Source of the DNA: Nocardioides mangrovi
GTDB taxonomy: Bacteria; Actinomycetota; Actinomycetes; Propionibacteriales; Nocardioidaceae
Assembly: GCF_020073815.1 (NCBI RefSeq)
Contig: NZ_JAIQZJ010000011.1
Coordinates: forward strand, 62,001 to 126,000
Length of the DNA: 64,000 bases
Direction of reading: 5' to 3'
The notes under the pieces were generated by a model, which was not told the origin of the DNA, made no database searches, and was given only the letters and a program-made list of their open reading frames with translations. Shown one piece after another: positions 37,174 through 46,112 of the stretch (positions are counted from its first letter, which is position 1; the number at the start of each line of letters is the position of its first letter). Both the position numbers and the translations under genes were made by a program.

Positions 37174-37953
37174 GTGGCAGGACGCATCCAGGACCGGGTC
37201 GCGGTCGTCACCGGCGGCTGCTCGGGCATCGGTCTGGCAACGGTGCAGCGGTTCGTCGAGGAGGGCGCGAAGGTCGTCATCGGCGACATCGACGACCGGC
37301 GCGGGCACGAGGTCGTCGGCCAGCTCGGCGGCGAGAGCGTCGCGACGTACGTCCATGTCGACGTGACGTCGAAGGAGGAGGTCGACGCGCTCTTCAAGAC
37401 CGCGAAGGACACCTACGGCTCCGTCGACATCGCCTTCAACAACGCCGGCATCAGCCCGCCGGAGGACGACTCGATCCTCCACACCGACCTCGACGCGTGG
37501 CGGAAGGTGCAGGAGGTCAACCTGACCTCGGTCTACCTGTGCTGCAAGGCGGCGCTCCCCTACATGCTCGAGCAGGGCAAGGGCTCGATCATCAACACGG
37601 CGTCGTTCGTGGCGGTCATGGGCGCGGCGACGAGCCAGATCTCCTACTCCGCCTCCAAGGGCGGCGTGCTGTCGATGACCCGCGAGCTCGGCGTGCAGTT
37701 CGCCCGCCAGGGCGTGCGCGTCAACGCGCTGTGCCCCGGGCCGGTGAACACGCCGCTGCTGCAGGAGCTCTTCGCCAAGGACGCCGAGCGCGCCGCCCGC
37801 CGGCTCGTGCACGTGCCGATGGGCCGCTTCGGAGAGCCCGAGGAAATGGCGTCGGCGGTCCTCTTCCTCGCCTCCGACGACTCGTCGTTCATGACCGCCA
37901 ACACGTTCCTGGTCGACGGCGGCATCTCCGGGGCCTACGTCACGCCCCTCTGA
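37174..37953 (+). CDS. SDR-family oxidoreductase
   Basis: This 259-residue classical short-chain dehydrogenase has the cofactor motif TGGCSGIG (TGxxxGxG), NNAG, and a YSASK catalytic pair in ISYSASKGGVLSMTRELG. The C-terminus VDGGISGAYVTPL is typical of glucose-dehydrogenase/3-oxoacyl-reductase-like SDRs. The GTG at 37174 follows AAAGGAAC. In the operon it could oxidise the hydroxyl of a gamma-glutamyl-ethanolamide to the aldehyde used by the upstream aldehyde dehydrogenase. This step assignment is inference. It is preceded by the hairpin repeat and followed by an overlapping TGATG. Confidence 0.9.
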   Translation: MAGRIQDRVAVVTGGCSGIGLATVQRFVEEGAKVVIGDIDDRRGHEVVGQLGGESVATYVHVDVTSKEEVDALFKTAKDTYGSVDIAFNNAGISPPEDDSILHTDLDAWRKVQEVNLTSVYLCCKAALPYMLEQGKGSIINTASFVAVMGAATSQISYSASKGGVLSMTRELGVQFARQGVRVNALCPGPVNTPLLQELFAKDAERAARRLVHVPMGRFGEPEEMASAVLFLASDDSSFMTANTFLVDGGISGAYVTPL

Positions 37954-38666
37954 TGGCCGTTCCGCTCATCGGCCTGACCACCTACCGCGAGCAGGCGGCG
38001 TGGGGGGTGTGGGACCAGCGCGCCGACCTCCTGCCGACGCAGTACGCCGCCGCCGTCGAGGCGACCGGCGGCGTACCCGTGTTGCTCCCGCCCGCCACGC
38101 AGACCGGCGCGGCGGAGGCGGTGGTGGCCCGGCTCGACGGTCTCGTGATCAGCGGCGGGGCCGACGTCGACCCGGAGCGGTACGACGAGGCCCCGCACGC
38201 GCGCACGGCCGGCTGGCGGCCGGATCGCGACGCCTGGGAGGTCGCGCTGCTCGACGCGGCCGACGCGACCGGGCTCCCCGTCCTCGGCGTGTGCCGGGGC
38301 ATGCAGGTGATGGCGGTGCGGGCGGGCGGCGCGCTCGACCAGCACGTGCCGGACCTGGTCGGGCACGAGCAGCACTCCCCCGGCGGCGACGCCTTCGGCT
38401 CGGTCGACGTGGTCACCACCCCCGGGACCCGCGTGGCCGCCCTGGTCGGCGACAGGCTCGCCGTCAACTGCCACCACCACCAGTCGGTGCGGACCCATCC
38501 CGGCTTCGCGGCCGTGGCGCACGCCGCCGACGGGACGCTGGAGGCCATGGAGGCCGCGGGCGACCGGTTCTGCGTCGGGGTGCAGTGGCACCCGGAGACG
38601 GCGGCCGACGTCGGGCTGCTCGCGGGCCTGGTGCGCGCCGCCGCGGTCTACGCTGACACCCGATGA
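37953..38666 (+). CDS. Peptidase C26 / gamma-glutamyl hydrolase (PuuD-like)
   Basis: This 237-residue class I glutamine-amidotransferase-like hydrolase has the nucleophile elbow GVCRGMQ and the catalytic HPE in VQWHPE, with VISGGADVDPERY near residue 65. PuuD-type enzymes cleave gamma-glutamyl-GABA to glutamate and GABA. Here it would release glutamate and the carboxylate (for example glycine) at the end of the gamma-glutamyl route. The ATG overlaps the previous stop (TGATG), and its own stop overlaps the next start (ATGA), so it lies inside a tightly coupled operon. Confidence 0.9.
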   Translation: MAVPLIGLTTYREQAAWGVWDQRADLLPTQYAAAVEATGGVPVLLPPATQTGAAEAVVARLDGLVISGGADVDPERYDEAPHARTAGWRPDRDAWEVALLDAADATGLPVLGVCRGMQVMAVRAGGALDQHVPDLVGHEQHSPGGDAFGSVDVVTTPGTRVAALVGDRLAVNCHHHQSVRTHPGFAAVAHAADGTLEAMEAAGDRFCVGVQWHPETAADVGLLAGLVRAAAVYADTR

Positions 38667-39328
38667 CCCTCGTCAGTGCCCACCGGTGCCTCACCGTCCC
38701 CGACATCGAGGCGGCCATCGCGCTGGGCGCCGACTACGTCGAGTTCGACGTCCAGCGCTGCGCCGACGGCTCGCTCGTCCTGCACCACGACCCCGTCGAG
38801 GTGGCCCCACCGGGAGCCGTGCCGTACGCCGAGGCGCTCGACCTGCTCGCCGGCCGGATCCGGCTCCACCTCGACCTCAAGGTGGTCGGCGGCGAGGTGC
38901 CGATCGTCGCGGCGGCCGTCGCGCGGCTCGGGGCCGACCAGCTGCTGGTGACCACGCTCGAGGACGAGGGCGTCCGCACCGTCCGGGAGTGGGCCGACGC
39001 GCAGGGCCTCGAGCTCCTCGTCGGGCTGTCGCTCGGCCGCGGCCTGCGGGACATCCCGGTGCTGCACGGACTCCGGATCCGCCTGACCGAGCTCTTCCCG
39101 CGCCGGCGCTACCGCGACGCGGGTGCGACCGTCGTGGTCGCGCACCACTGGCTGGCGCGGCTGCAGGTGCGCCGCTTCGCGCGCCGCCGCGGCCTGCCGC
39201 TCCTCGTCTGGACCGTCGACACCCCACGCTCCCTGGCCTACTGGATGCGGCCCGGTCGCGCCTGGCTGGTGACCACCAACGAGCCGGCGCTCGCGATGCG
39301 GCTGCGGGCTGACAGACTTCCGACATGA
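38663..39328 (+). CDS. Glycerophosphodiester phosphodiesterase family protein
   Basis: This 221-residue GDPD-fold protein has the catalytic His in SAHRCLTVPDIEAAIALGADYVEFDVQ, where the common HRG is HRC. The VEFDVQ and HHDP segments supply metal ligands, and the C-terminal LLVWTVD, usual for the family, is kept. It is shorter than most GDPDs and lacks the PENT motif. Expected activity is hydrolysis of glycerophosphodiesters (such as glycerophosphoethanolamine) to glycerol 3-phosphate and an alcohol. Both ends overlap neighbours by four bases. Confidence 0.8.
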   Translation: MTLVSAHRCLTVPDIEAAIALGADYVEFDVQRCADGSLVLHHDPVEVAPPGAVPYAEALDLLAGRIRLHLDLKVVGGEVPIVAAAVARLGADQLLVTTLEDEGVRTVREWADAQGLELLVGLSLGRGLRDIPVLHGLRIRLTELFPRRRYRDAGATVVVAHHWLARLQVRRFARRRGLPLLVWTVDTPRSLAYWMRPGRAWLVTTNEPALAMRLRADRLPT

Positions 39329-40287
39329 GCAGCGGAGTCTTCGACGGCCTCGTCCCCGACGTCCTCGGCGAGCCCTACCTCGCCGAGACCATCACGCTGC
39401 CGCCCGACGACGAGGGCCCGGTCGTCGCCACGCTCGTCGTACGGCGGGCCGAGAAGCCCACCAACCGGGCGGTCCTGCACGTCCACGGCTTCTGCGACTA
39501 CTTCTTCCAGACCGACTACGCCGAGTGGTGGAACGCCCGGGGCTACGACTTCTACGCCGTCGACCTGCGCAAGTACGGCCGGTCGCTGCTCCCGCACCAG
39601 ACGCCGAACTTCGTCACCGACCTGCGTGAGCACTTCCCCGAGATCGACGCGGCCTTCCACCGCGTGGTCCACCGGGACCACCACGACCACGTCGTCATGA
39701 GCGCCCACTCGACAGGCGGCCTGATCACCTCCCTGTGGGCCAACGAGCGCAGGCCCGCGATCGCCGGCATGGCGCTCAACTCCCCCTGGCTCGACATGCA
39801 GGGCGGCGCCCTCATCCACGGCATCGGCACCACGGTCATCAAGCAGATCGGCGCCCGGCAGCCCAAGCGCGTCATCCCACGGACGGTCGGCGGCCACTAC
39901 GGCCGCAGCCTGCACATCGAGCACGACGGCGAGTGGACCTTCAACACCGACTGGAAGCCGCTCGACTCCTTCCCGGTCACCTTCGGCTGGATGCGGGCGA
40001 TCCGGCGCGGGCACGACGAGCTCCAGTCCGGCCTCGACGTCGGCTGCCCGGTGCTGGTCATGTCCTCTGCCGGCACCCGCTGGCCCAAGGAGATGGGTGA
40101 GGACGCGCACGGCTACGACATCGTGCTCGAGGTCCCGCAGATCCGGCAGTGGGCCACCGCCATCGGCGCCCACGTCACCTACGTCGCCATCCCCGGCGCC
40201 CGCCACGACGTCGTGCTCTCCCGCGCCGAGCCTCGCGAGCAGGCGTACGCCGAGATGGGTCGCTGGCTCGCGACGTACGTCGGCTGA
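39325..40287 (+). CDS. Alpha/beta hydrolase (S33/lysophospholipase-like)
   Basis: This 320-residue alpha/beta hydrolase has the oxyanion segment VLHVHGFCDYFFQTDYAEWW, the nucleophile Ser in MSAHSTGGL and the catalytic His in IPGARHDVVLSRAEP. It resembles monoacylglycerol-lipase/lysophospholipase-type proteins annotated as serine aminopeptidase S33. It has no signal peptide. Its ATG overlaps the GDPD stop (ATGA). A lipase upstream of a GDPD and an amine pathway would fit stepwise phospholipid head-group use, although this link is inference. Confidence 0.82.
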   Translation: MSSGVFDGLVPDVLGEPYLAETITLPPDDEGPVVATLVVRRAEKPTNRAVLHVHGFCDYFFQTDYAEWWNARGYDFYAVDLRKYGRSLLPHQTPNFVTDLREHFPEIDAAFHRVVHRDHHDHVVMSAHSTGGLITSLWANERRPAIAGMALNSPWLDMQGGALIHGIGTTVIKQIGARQPKRVIPRTVGGHYGRSLHIEHDGEWTFNTDWKPLDSFPVTFGWMRAIRRGHDELQSGLDVGCPVLVMSSAGTRWPKEMGEDAHGYDIVLEVPQIRQWATAIGAHVTYVAIPGARHDVVLSRAEPREQAYAEMGRWLATYVG

Positions 40288-40331
40288 GCGAAACCGCTCC
40301 GCGGCCCCCGGCTTTGCAGCAGGATCGCGGC

Positions 40332-41003
40332 ATGCCTCGGACCCTCGCTGTCGCCATCGCCGCCCTCGCGCTCGTCTGGGTGCCCTCGGCTGCGGCCGCG
40401 CGGCCGTGGACCGGCGCCGATGCCAAGGACGACGTCCAGGTGACCCCGGCCGGCCCGAACGATGCGTGCCCGACCGACGAGACTGCCTCCTCCGAGCACA
40501 CCGCCACCGGCGACCTCAGGGCGCTCGGCGTCCGGCGGGAGCGCGACCGGGTCGTGGCCACCCTGCGGTTCGCTGACGACAGCACGTGGGTCCGGCGCAC
40601 CGTCGACGTGCACCTGCGCACCGCCTCGGGCACACGAGACCTCTACGCCTACCAGCCCGCGCCGGCCACCGGCTTCGACCTCACCGTCCGTCACCTTCTC
40701 TGGTGGGACCAGGAGGACGTCGACGAGGACGGCGACGGCGAGACGGACTGCCAGCAGTGGGTCGGCTACACCGAGCTCGTGTGGTGCGAGGGTCTCGTGG
40801 TCGATCCCGTCGGCCGGACGCTCACCCTCTCCGTCCCGCGCTCCTGCCTGGGCAAGGGGCACTGGGTGAAGGCCGGCGCCGACACGTTCGGCACCGACGA
40901 CGAGGCCGACGGGGTGCGGCTCGCCGACCAGTGGGGCACCCAGTCGGTCGACGACGACCCGCGCGACGTGGTCTACGGACCTCGCGTCCGCATCCGCGGC
41001 TGA
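40332..41003 (+). CDS. Secreted protein of unknown function
   Basis: This 223-residue protein begins with a signal peptide (MPRTLAVAIAALALVWVPSAAAA, cleavage probably after AAA). A mature domain with four or more cysteines follows (ACPTDET, ETDCQQW, VWCEGL, SCLGKG) and contains a DEDGDGETD acidic, calcium-loop-like segment. The beta-strand-rich pattern (DDVQVTPAG..., GFDLTVRHLLWWDQ) suggests an extracellular fold, but I recognise no family. The ATG at 40332 gives the best signal peptide. The gene is convergent with a nitroreductase gene, 10 bases away. Confidence 0.72.
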   Translation: MPRTLAVAIAALALVWVPSAAAARPWTGADAKDDVQVTPAGPNDACPTDETASSEHTATGDLRALGVRRERDRVVATLRFADDSTWVRRTVDVHLRTASGTRDLYAYQPAPATGFDLTVRHLLWWDQEDVDEDGDGETDCQQWVGYTELVWCEGLVVDPVGRTLTLSVPRSCLGKGHWVKAGADTFGTDDEADGVRLADQWGTQSVDDDPRDVVYGPRVRIRG

Positions 41004-41013
41004 CCCACCGGCC

Positions 41014-41673
41014 TCAGAAGGCTGCGCCGTCGAACCGCTCCCGGGTGGCCAGCTCCGCCACCGGCCGCCGGGTGAGCCGGGTCAGCTGCTTGACCGGCTT
41101 GCCGAGGGGCACGACCGCGGCCACGGCGTACTGACGCGGGATGCCGAGCAGGTCCTGGACCGCCGGCTCCTCGGCGGCCGCCATCGTGGTGATGGTGCCG
41201 CCGAAGCCCTCGTTGCGGGCGGCCAGCAGGATGTTCCAGACGAGCGGGTAGACCGAGGCGCCGCCGATGATCCCGATCCGGTCGAGGTCCTGGTCCATGG
41301 CGGCGACGACGCCGAGGTCGACGCAGACCACGAGCACCGCGCCGGCCGTCAGCACCGGCTTCGTGAACCGGTCCCCGACATCGGTCGCGGCGATCTCCTC
41401 CGGGCTCGGCGCGGGCGGCTCGATCGGGTTCCACGGGCTCTGCCCGGCCTTGATCTGGGCGACGTAGCGCCGGGCCGCGGTCAGGTTGAGCTCGGCGAGC
41501 CGGGCCCGCGTGTCGGGGTCCTGGACGACCACGATCCGGGTGCCCTGCCGGTTGCCGCCACTGGGTGCGAAGCGGGCGTTGTCGAGGATGCGGTGCAGCA
41601 CCTCGTCGGGCAGCGGGTCGTCGGTGAAGTCGCGCACCGCGGCGGTCGTCCGCATCACGTCGTACAGGTTCAT
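41014..41673 (-). CDS. Nitroreductase family protein
   Basis: This 219-residue FMN-dependent nitroreductase-fold protein has TTAAVRDFTDDPLPDEVLHRILDNARFAPSGGNRQ at the N-terminus (FMN phosphate contacts), a mid-region GGASVYPLVWNILLAARNEGFGGTI, and a C-terminal PLGKP. It probably reduces nitro- or quinone-type compounds with NAD(P)H as a dimer. The ATG at 41673 is the first codon of the conserved N-terminus (MNLYDVMRTT). It is divergent from a small membrane-protein gene with 37 bases between starts. Confidence 0.9.
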   Translation of the reverse strand: MNLYDVMRTTAAVRDFTDDPLPDEVLHRILDNARFAPSGGNRQGTRIVVVQDPDTRARLAELNLTAARRYVAQIKAGQSPWNPIEPPAPSPEEIAATDVGDRFTKPVLTAGAVLVVCVDLGVVAAMDQDLDRIGIIGGASVYPLVWNILLAARNEGFGGTITTMAAAEEPAVQDLLGIPRQYAVAAVVPLGKPVKQLTRLTRRPVAELATRERFDGAAF

Positions 41674-41710
41674 GTCCCGAGCCTGTCACGGGACCGATAG
41701 CGTCGCCCGC

Positions 41711-42070
41711 ATGAATCCTGTGATCGGACTCTCCCTCGGCCGGATCGCGGTCGGCGCCGCCGCGGTGGCCGTGCCCGAGATGGTGACGAAGAACCTCGGC
41801 GTCGACCCGGTCGCCAACCCGCAGGCGTCCTACGTCACCCGACTCTTCGGCGTGCGTGAGATCGCGATCGGCCTGGCCACGCTCACCACCGGCGGCAAGA
41901 GTCGCAAGGGTGTCATCGGCATCGGCGTGCTCGTCGACGCCGGCGACGCGGCGGCCAGCTACCTCGCCATGCAGGAGGGCCAGATCAGCAAGAAGGCCGC
42001 CCTCACGCTGCTCGGTCCCGCCGTGGGTGCGGTCGGCTCGGGTCTGCTCGCGCTGGTACGCCGGGGCTGA
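41711..42070 (+). CDS. Small membrane protein (DUF4267-like)
   Basis: This 119-residue hydrophobic protein has three or four predicted helices (IGLSLGRIAVGAAAVAVP, TRLFGVREIAIGLATL, GVLVDAGDAAASYLAM, LTLLGPAVGAVGSGLLAL). The pattern GRIAVG...TRLFGVREIAIG is shared by many small actinobacterial membrane proteins of unknown role. No enzymatic residues stand out. The ATG at 41711 begins MNPVIGLSLGR. It is convergent with the TauE-type gene. Confidence 0.72.
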   Translation: MNPVIGLSLGRIAVGAAAVAVPEMVTKNLGVDPVANPQASYVTRLFGVREIAIGLATLTTGGKSRKGVIGIGVLVDAGDAAASYLAMQEGQISKKAALTLLGPAVGAVGSGLLALVRRG

Positions 42071-42089
42071 CCCGGGCAGCGGGGCCTCC

Positions 42090-42854
42090 TCAGGTCGCCA
42101 GGAAGACGACGAGCGCGACCAGGCCGACCACGACGATCACCACGCGCAGCACCGCGCTGGGGAGCCGGCGGCCCACGGTCGCGCCGAGCTGGCCCCCGAC
42201 GACCGAGCCGACGCCGATCAGCAGCACGATCCACCAGTCGACGTCGGCCACCACGGCGAAGATCAGCCCGGCCACGGCGTTGACCAGGCCGGCGAGGACG
42301 TTCTTGGTCGCGTTGAGCCGCTGCAGCGTCTCGTCGATGCCGATGCCCATCACGGCCATCAGCAGCACGCCCTGCGCGGCGCCGAAGTAGCCGCCGTAGA
42401 CGCCCGTGACGAAGACGGCCGGCCACACCCACCAGGCTCCGTGGGCGGGCAGGCCGCCGTGGGAGCCGTGCCGCGCAGCCACCCAGACGGAGATCCGCGG
42501 CTGCAGCACCACCAGCACCAGCCCGAGCACGATCAGCACGGGCACGATCGCGGCGAACGCACCGGACGGCAGCAGGAGCAGCAGCACCGCACCCGTCGTA
42601 CCGCCGAGCAGCGAGGCCACGCTCAGCCGCAGCACCCGCGACCGCTGCCCGGCGAGCTCCCGGCGGTAGCCGATCGCCCCGGACGCCGACCCGGGCACCA
42701 ACCCGATCGTGTTGGACACGTTGGCCGTGACCGGGGGTACGCCGAACGCCAGCAGGGTCGGGAACGTGATCAACGTCCCCGACCCCACCACGGTGTTGAT
42801 GGTGCCGGCCGCGACCCCCGCGAGCAGGATCGCGACGACCTCGACGACGCTCAC
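42090..42854 (-). CDS. TauE/SafE-family sulfite exporter-like protein
   Basis: This 254-residue membrane protein has eight or so helices in two homologous halves and the family signatures GTINTVVGSGTLITFPTLLAFGVPPVTANVSNTIGLVPGS and ATKNVLAGLVNAVAGLIF. Members export sulfite or organosulfonates or import anions; the substrate here is unknown. The GTG at 42854 overlaps the TGA of the upstream SPFH gene (GTGA), so it is the last gene of the NfeD-SPFH-TauE operon. Confidence 0.88.
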   Translation of the reverse strand: MSVVEVVAILLAGVAAGTINTVVGSGTLITFPTLLAFGVPPVTANVSNTIGLVPGSASGAIGYRRELAGQRSRVLRLSVASLLGGTTGAVLLLLLPSGAFAAIVPVLIVLGLVLVVLQPRISVWVAARHGSHGGLPAHGAWWVWPAVFVTGVYGGYFGAAQGVLLMAVMGIGIDETLQRLNATKNVLAGLVNAVAGLIFAVVADVDWWIVLLIGVGSVVGGQLGATVGRRLPSAVLRVVIVVVGLVALVVFLAT

Positions 42855-43975
42855 CGAGCCGGGGGCACCTCACCCGGGTCGATGGCGGGGTCGGTGCTGT
42901 CCACCGGCGCGGCGTGGGTCGGGCTCGCGGCGTTCGAGGCCTCCGCGATCGCGGCTCGGACGGCCTCGTCGGTCTTGCTGAGCTCGGCGTCGTGGGCCGG
43001 CTCGACCGGCTCGCTCGGACCCATGTCGACGCGCTTGCGCGGGCCGTCGACCTGCTGCGGGATGCCCTGGAGGCTGTTCATCGTCGAGCCGAGACCCTCG
43101 AGCGCCTTGCCGATCTCGCTGGGCACGATCCAGACCTTGTTGGCGTCGCCCTCGGCGATCTTCGGCATCATCTGGAGGTACTGGTAGGCCAGCAGCGACT
43201 GGTCGGGCTGTCCGTCGTGGATCGCCTGGAAGACCGTCTGGATCGCCTGGCCCTCACCCTGGGCGCGCAGGATCGCGGCCTCGCGGTCGGCCTGTGCCCG
43301 CAGGATCTGCGACTCGCGCTCGCCCTCCGCGTTGAGGATCGCGGACTGCTTGTTGCCCTCCGCGGTGAGGATCGCGGACTGGCGCTCGCCCTCGGCGGTC
43401 AGGATCAGGGCGCGCTTGTCGCGGTCGGCCCGCATCTGCTTCTCCATCGCGTCCCGGATGGACACCGGCGGCTCGATGCTCTTGATCTCGACCCGCTTGG
43501 CCTTGATCCCCCACCGACCGGTCGCCTCGTCGAGCACCGCGGACAGACCGGCGTTGATCCGGTCGCGACCGGTCAGCGTCTCCTCGAGGTCCATGCCGCC
43601 GACGATGTTGCGGACGGCCGTCGAGGTCAGCTGGTGCACCGCGTCGATGTAGTTGCCGATCTCGTACGTCGCCGCCACGGGGTCGGTGACCTGGAAGTAG
43701 ATGACGGTGTCGATCGCGACACCGAGGTTGTCCTCGGTGATGACGTTCTGTGGCGGGAACGACACGACCTGCTCGCGCATGTCGATGACGTAGCGGACCT
43801 TGTCGATGAAGGGCACGACCAGGTGAGGGCCGGCGCCGAGGCTGCCCTTGTAGCGGCCGAGTCGCTCGACAAGTCCGGTGTGCGCCTGCGGGATGATCCG
43901 GATCGACTTCGCCAGCGTCGTCACCACGAAGAGCAGGACGACGACGGCGATGATGAGCAAGATCAGCTGTCCCAT
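42851..43975 (-). CDS. SPFH/stomatin-like protein (QmcA/HflK-type)
   Basis: This 374-residue protein has an N-terminal membrane anchor (LILLIIAVVVLLFVV), an SPFH domain (IPQAHTGLVERLGRYKGSL...GRWGIKAKRVEIKSIEPP) and a coiled-coil rich in ten-residue repeats. In the repeats AEG(E/N)(R/K)QSAIL occurs about three times and ILRAQADREAAILRAQ follows (about residues 185-245). A proline-rich acidic tail ends the protein. Stomatin-like proteins organise membrane microdomains, usually beside an NfeD protein, as here (22 bases upstream). Confidence 0.9.
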   Translation of the reverse strand: MGQLILLIIAVVVLLFVVTTLAKSIRIIPQAHTGLVERLGRYKGSLGAGPHLVVPFIDKVRYVIDMREQVVSFPPQNVITEDNLGVAIDTVIYFQVTDPVAATYEIGNYIDAVHQLTSTAVRNIVGGMDLEETLTGRDRINAGLSAVLDEATGRWGIKAKRVEIKSIEPPVSIRDAMEKQMRADRDKRALILTAEGERQSAILTAEGNKQSAILNAEGERESQILRAQADREAAILRAQGEGQAIQTVFQAIHDGQPDQSLLAYQYLQMMPKIAEGDANKVWIVPSEIGKALEGLGSTMNSLQGIPQQVDGPRKRVDMGPSEPVEPAHDAELSKTDEAVRAAIAEASNAASPTHAAPVDSTDPAIDPGEVPPAR

Positions 43976-43997
43976 GAGGGATCCTCTCGGTGGTGTC

Positions 43998-44459
43998 TCA
44001 GGGCTCGAGTGTCGCGATCGGGTGGACGTAGGCCGTCGCGCCCCGGATCTCGAGGACCTCGACGGTGCTGCCGGCCGGGATGATGAGGTGCTCGTCGTAC
44101 GGCTTGGCGAGCCAGTCCTCGCCGCCCACCTTGATCCGACCGGGCGCCAGCGCGGAGATGTCCCCCGGCGTGACGGCCTGCAGTCCGATCAGCGTCTGCG
44201 GGCCGACCCGGAGCTCGGGGCCGCTGTGCAGCCGGCGGACGACGTTGGGGCGGACCATCGCGAGCATGCCCACGGAGACGACCGCGGCCACGATGACCTG
44301 GAGCACCACTGCGCCGCCGGCCGCCGCGGTGACCGCGCCGCCCACGGCACCGACCGCGAGCATGATGAGCACCAGGTCGAGGCTCACCAGCTCGGCGAGA
44401 CCGAGCACCGCGGCGAGACCCAGCCAGGCCGCCCACGCGTTGTCGCTCAGCCAGTCCAT
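43998..44459 (-). CDS. NfeD-family membrane protein
   Basis: This 153-residue short NfeD protein has two or three helices in the first 75 residues (AWLGLAAVLGLAELVSLDLVLIMLAVGA). A C-terminal OB-fold domain follows (LIGLQAVTPGDISALAPGRIKVGGEDWLAKPYDEHLIIPAGSTVEVLEIRGATAYVHP). NfeD partners with SPFH proteins, and the next gene is one. It starts at 44459, divided by 35 bases from the end of the ABC ATPase gene upstream. Confidence 0.9.
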   Translation of the reverse strand: MDWLSDNAWAAWLGLAAVLGLAELVSLDLVLIMLAVGAVGGAVTAAAGGAVVLQVIVAAVVSVGMLAMVRPNVVRRLHSGPELRVGPQTLIGLQAVTPGDISALAPGRIKVGGEDWLAKPYDEHLIIPAGSTVEVLEIRGATAYVHPIATLEP

Positions 44460-44494
44460 GACGTGACCCTAGCCTCCCGACCCCCACCGATGGG

Positions 44495-45289
<795 letters not shown>

Positions 45290-45342
45290 GCGGCCACCCT
45301 ATCGACCGCCCCTCACGCCCCGGACGCGTATCCTCGCCCGCC

Positions 45343-46077
45343 GTGACCTCTCCCCTCCCGGCCTCCGCCAGGCTCGCCTGGTGGGGCACGTCGTGGCTGC
45401 GCGGCCAGGTCGTGACCGACCTGCTCGTCGACGCCGTGCTCGGCGACGACGCGACCCACGCCGTCGCCGGGCTGCCCGGCAGCGACGTCACCGAGACGCT
45501 GGTCGGCGCGCTGGCGCGGCTGCGCTCGCTCGGCGCGACCGCCCTGGGGGCGGCGTTCCCTGCGGAGGGGGACCCGCTCGGGCTCGGCGGTCCGCGGAGG
45601 TTCAACGCCGATGCGCTGGAGGCCGGCGAGGCCGTCGTCGTGAGCGGTACGCCGCTCGGGCTGGTGCCCCTGCGCACGGGTGCCGCGACGGTGTGGACCT
45701 GCCAGCCGGCCGACCGCCGCCAGCTCCCGGACGTCGGCGAGGCGGACCGCGACCTGCGCGCCGGCCTGATCGCCGCGGCCGAGGCGCTGGCCGATCTCGA
45801 CGTGGCCCGGTGGCGGCCCGAGGTGGCCGACGAGCTGATGGACCTGCGGCACCGCGACCCGCTCGTGGCGCCCGACGGCGTACCCGCCCGGTGCGTCGAG
45901 CTCGCCGCACGGGGCCTGCGCGCGATGACCATCGTCGGGCTGGCGCTGGCCGACGACGGCGGGGCCGTCAGCGCCGGAGAGGCGTCCGCGCGCCGCGCCG
46001 CCCTCGTCCCGCTGGACCGCGTCGGCCGTCGGGCGCTGACCGCCGCGTGCTCGCCCGAGGTGTGGCCGCCGGCGTGA
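45343..46077 (+). CDS. Conserved actinobacterial protein of unknown function
   Basis: This 244-residue Ala/Leu/Arg-rich protein has no motif I can name. It begins MTSPLPASARLAWWGTSWLRGQVVTDLLVDAVLGDD and contains GLPGSDVTETLVGALARLRSLGATALGAAFPAEGDPLGLGGPRRFNADAL in its first half. No signal peptide or membrane segment is evident. It lies 35 bases upstream of serB in the same direction, an arrangement I recall as conserved across actinobacteria, so it may be co-expressed with serB. Codon use matches neighbours. Confidence 0.75.
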   Translation: MTSPLPASARLAWWGTSWLRGQVVTDLLVDAVLGDDATHAVAGLPGSDVTETLVGALARLRSLGATALGAAFPAEGDPLGLGGPRRFNADALEAGEAVVVSGTPLGLVPLRTGAATVWTCQPADRRQLPDVGEADRDLRAGLIAAAEALADLDVARWRPEVADELMDLRHRDPLVAPDGVPARCVELAARGLRAMTIVGLALADDGGAVSAGEASARRAALVPLDRVGRRALTAACSPEVWPPA

Positions 46078-46112
46078 GCGCGCCCGCTCCGGGCGATAGC
46101 CTCCCGGGTGTC

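Noticed and set aside
43240-43425. Periodic 30-base repeats considered as a CRISPR or tandem DNA repeat
   Set aside because: They are in frame within the SPFH gene and follow the protein's coiled-coil periodicity.
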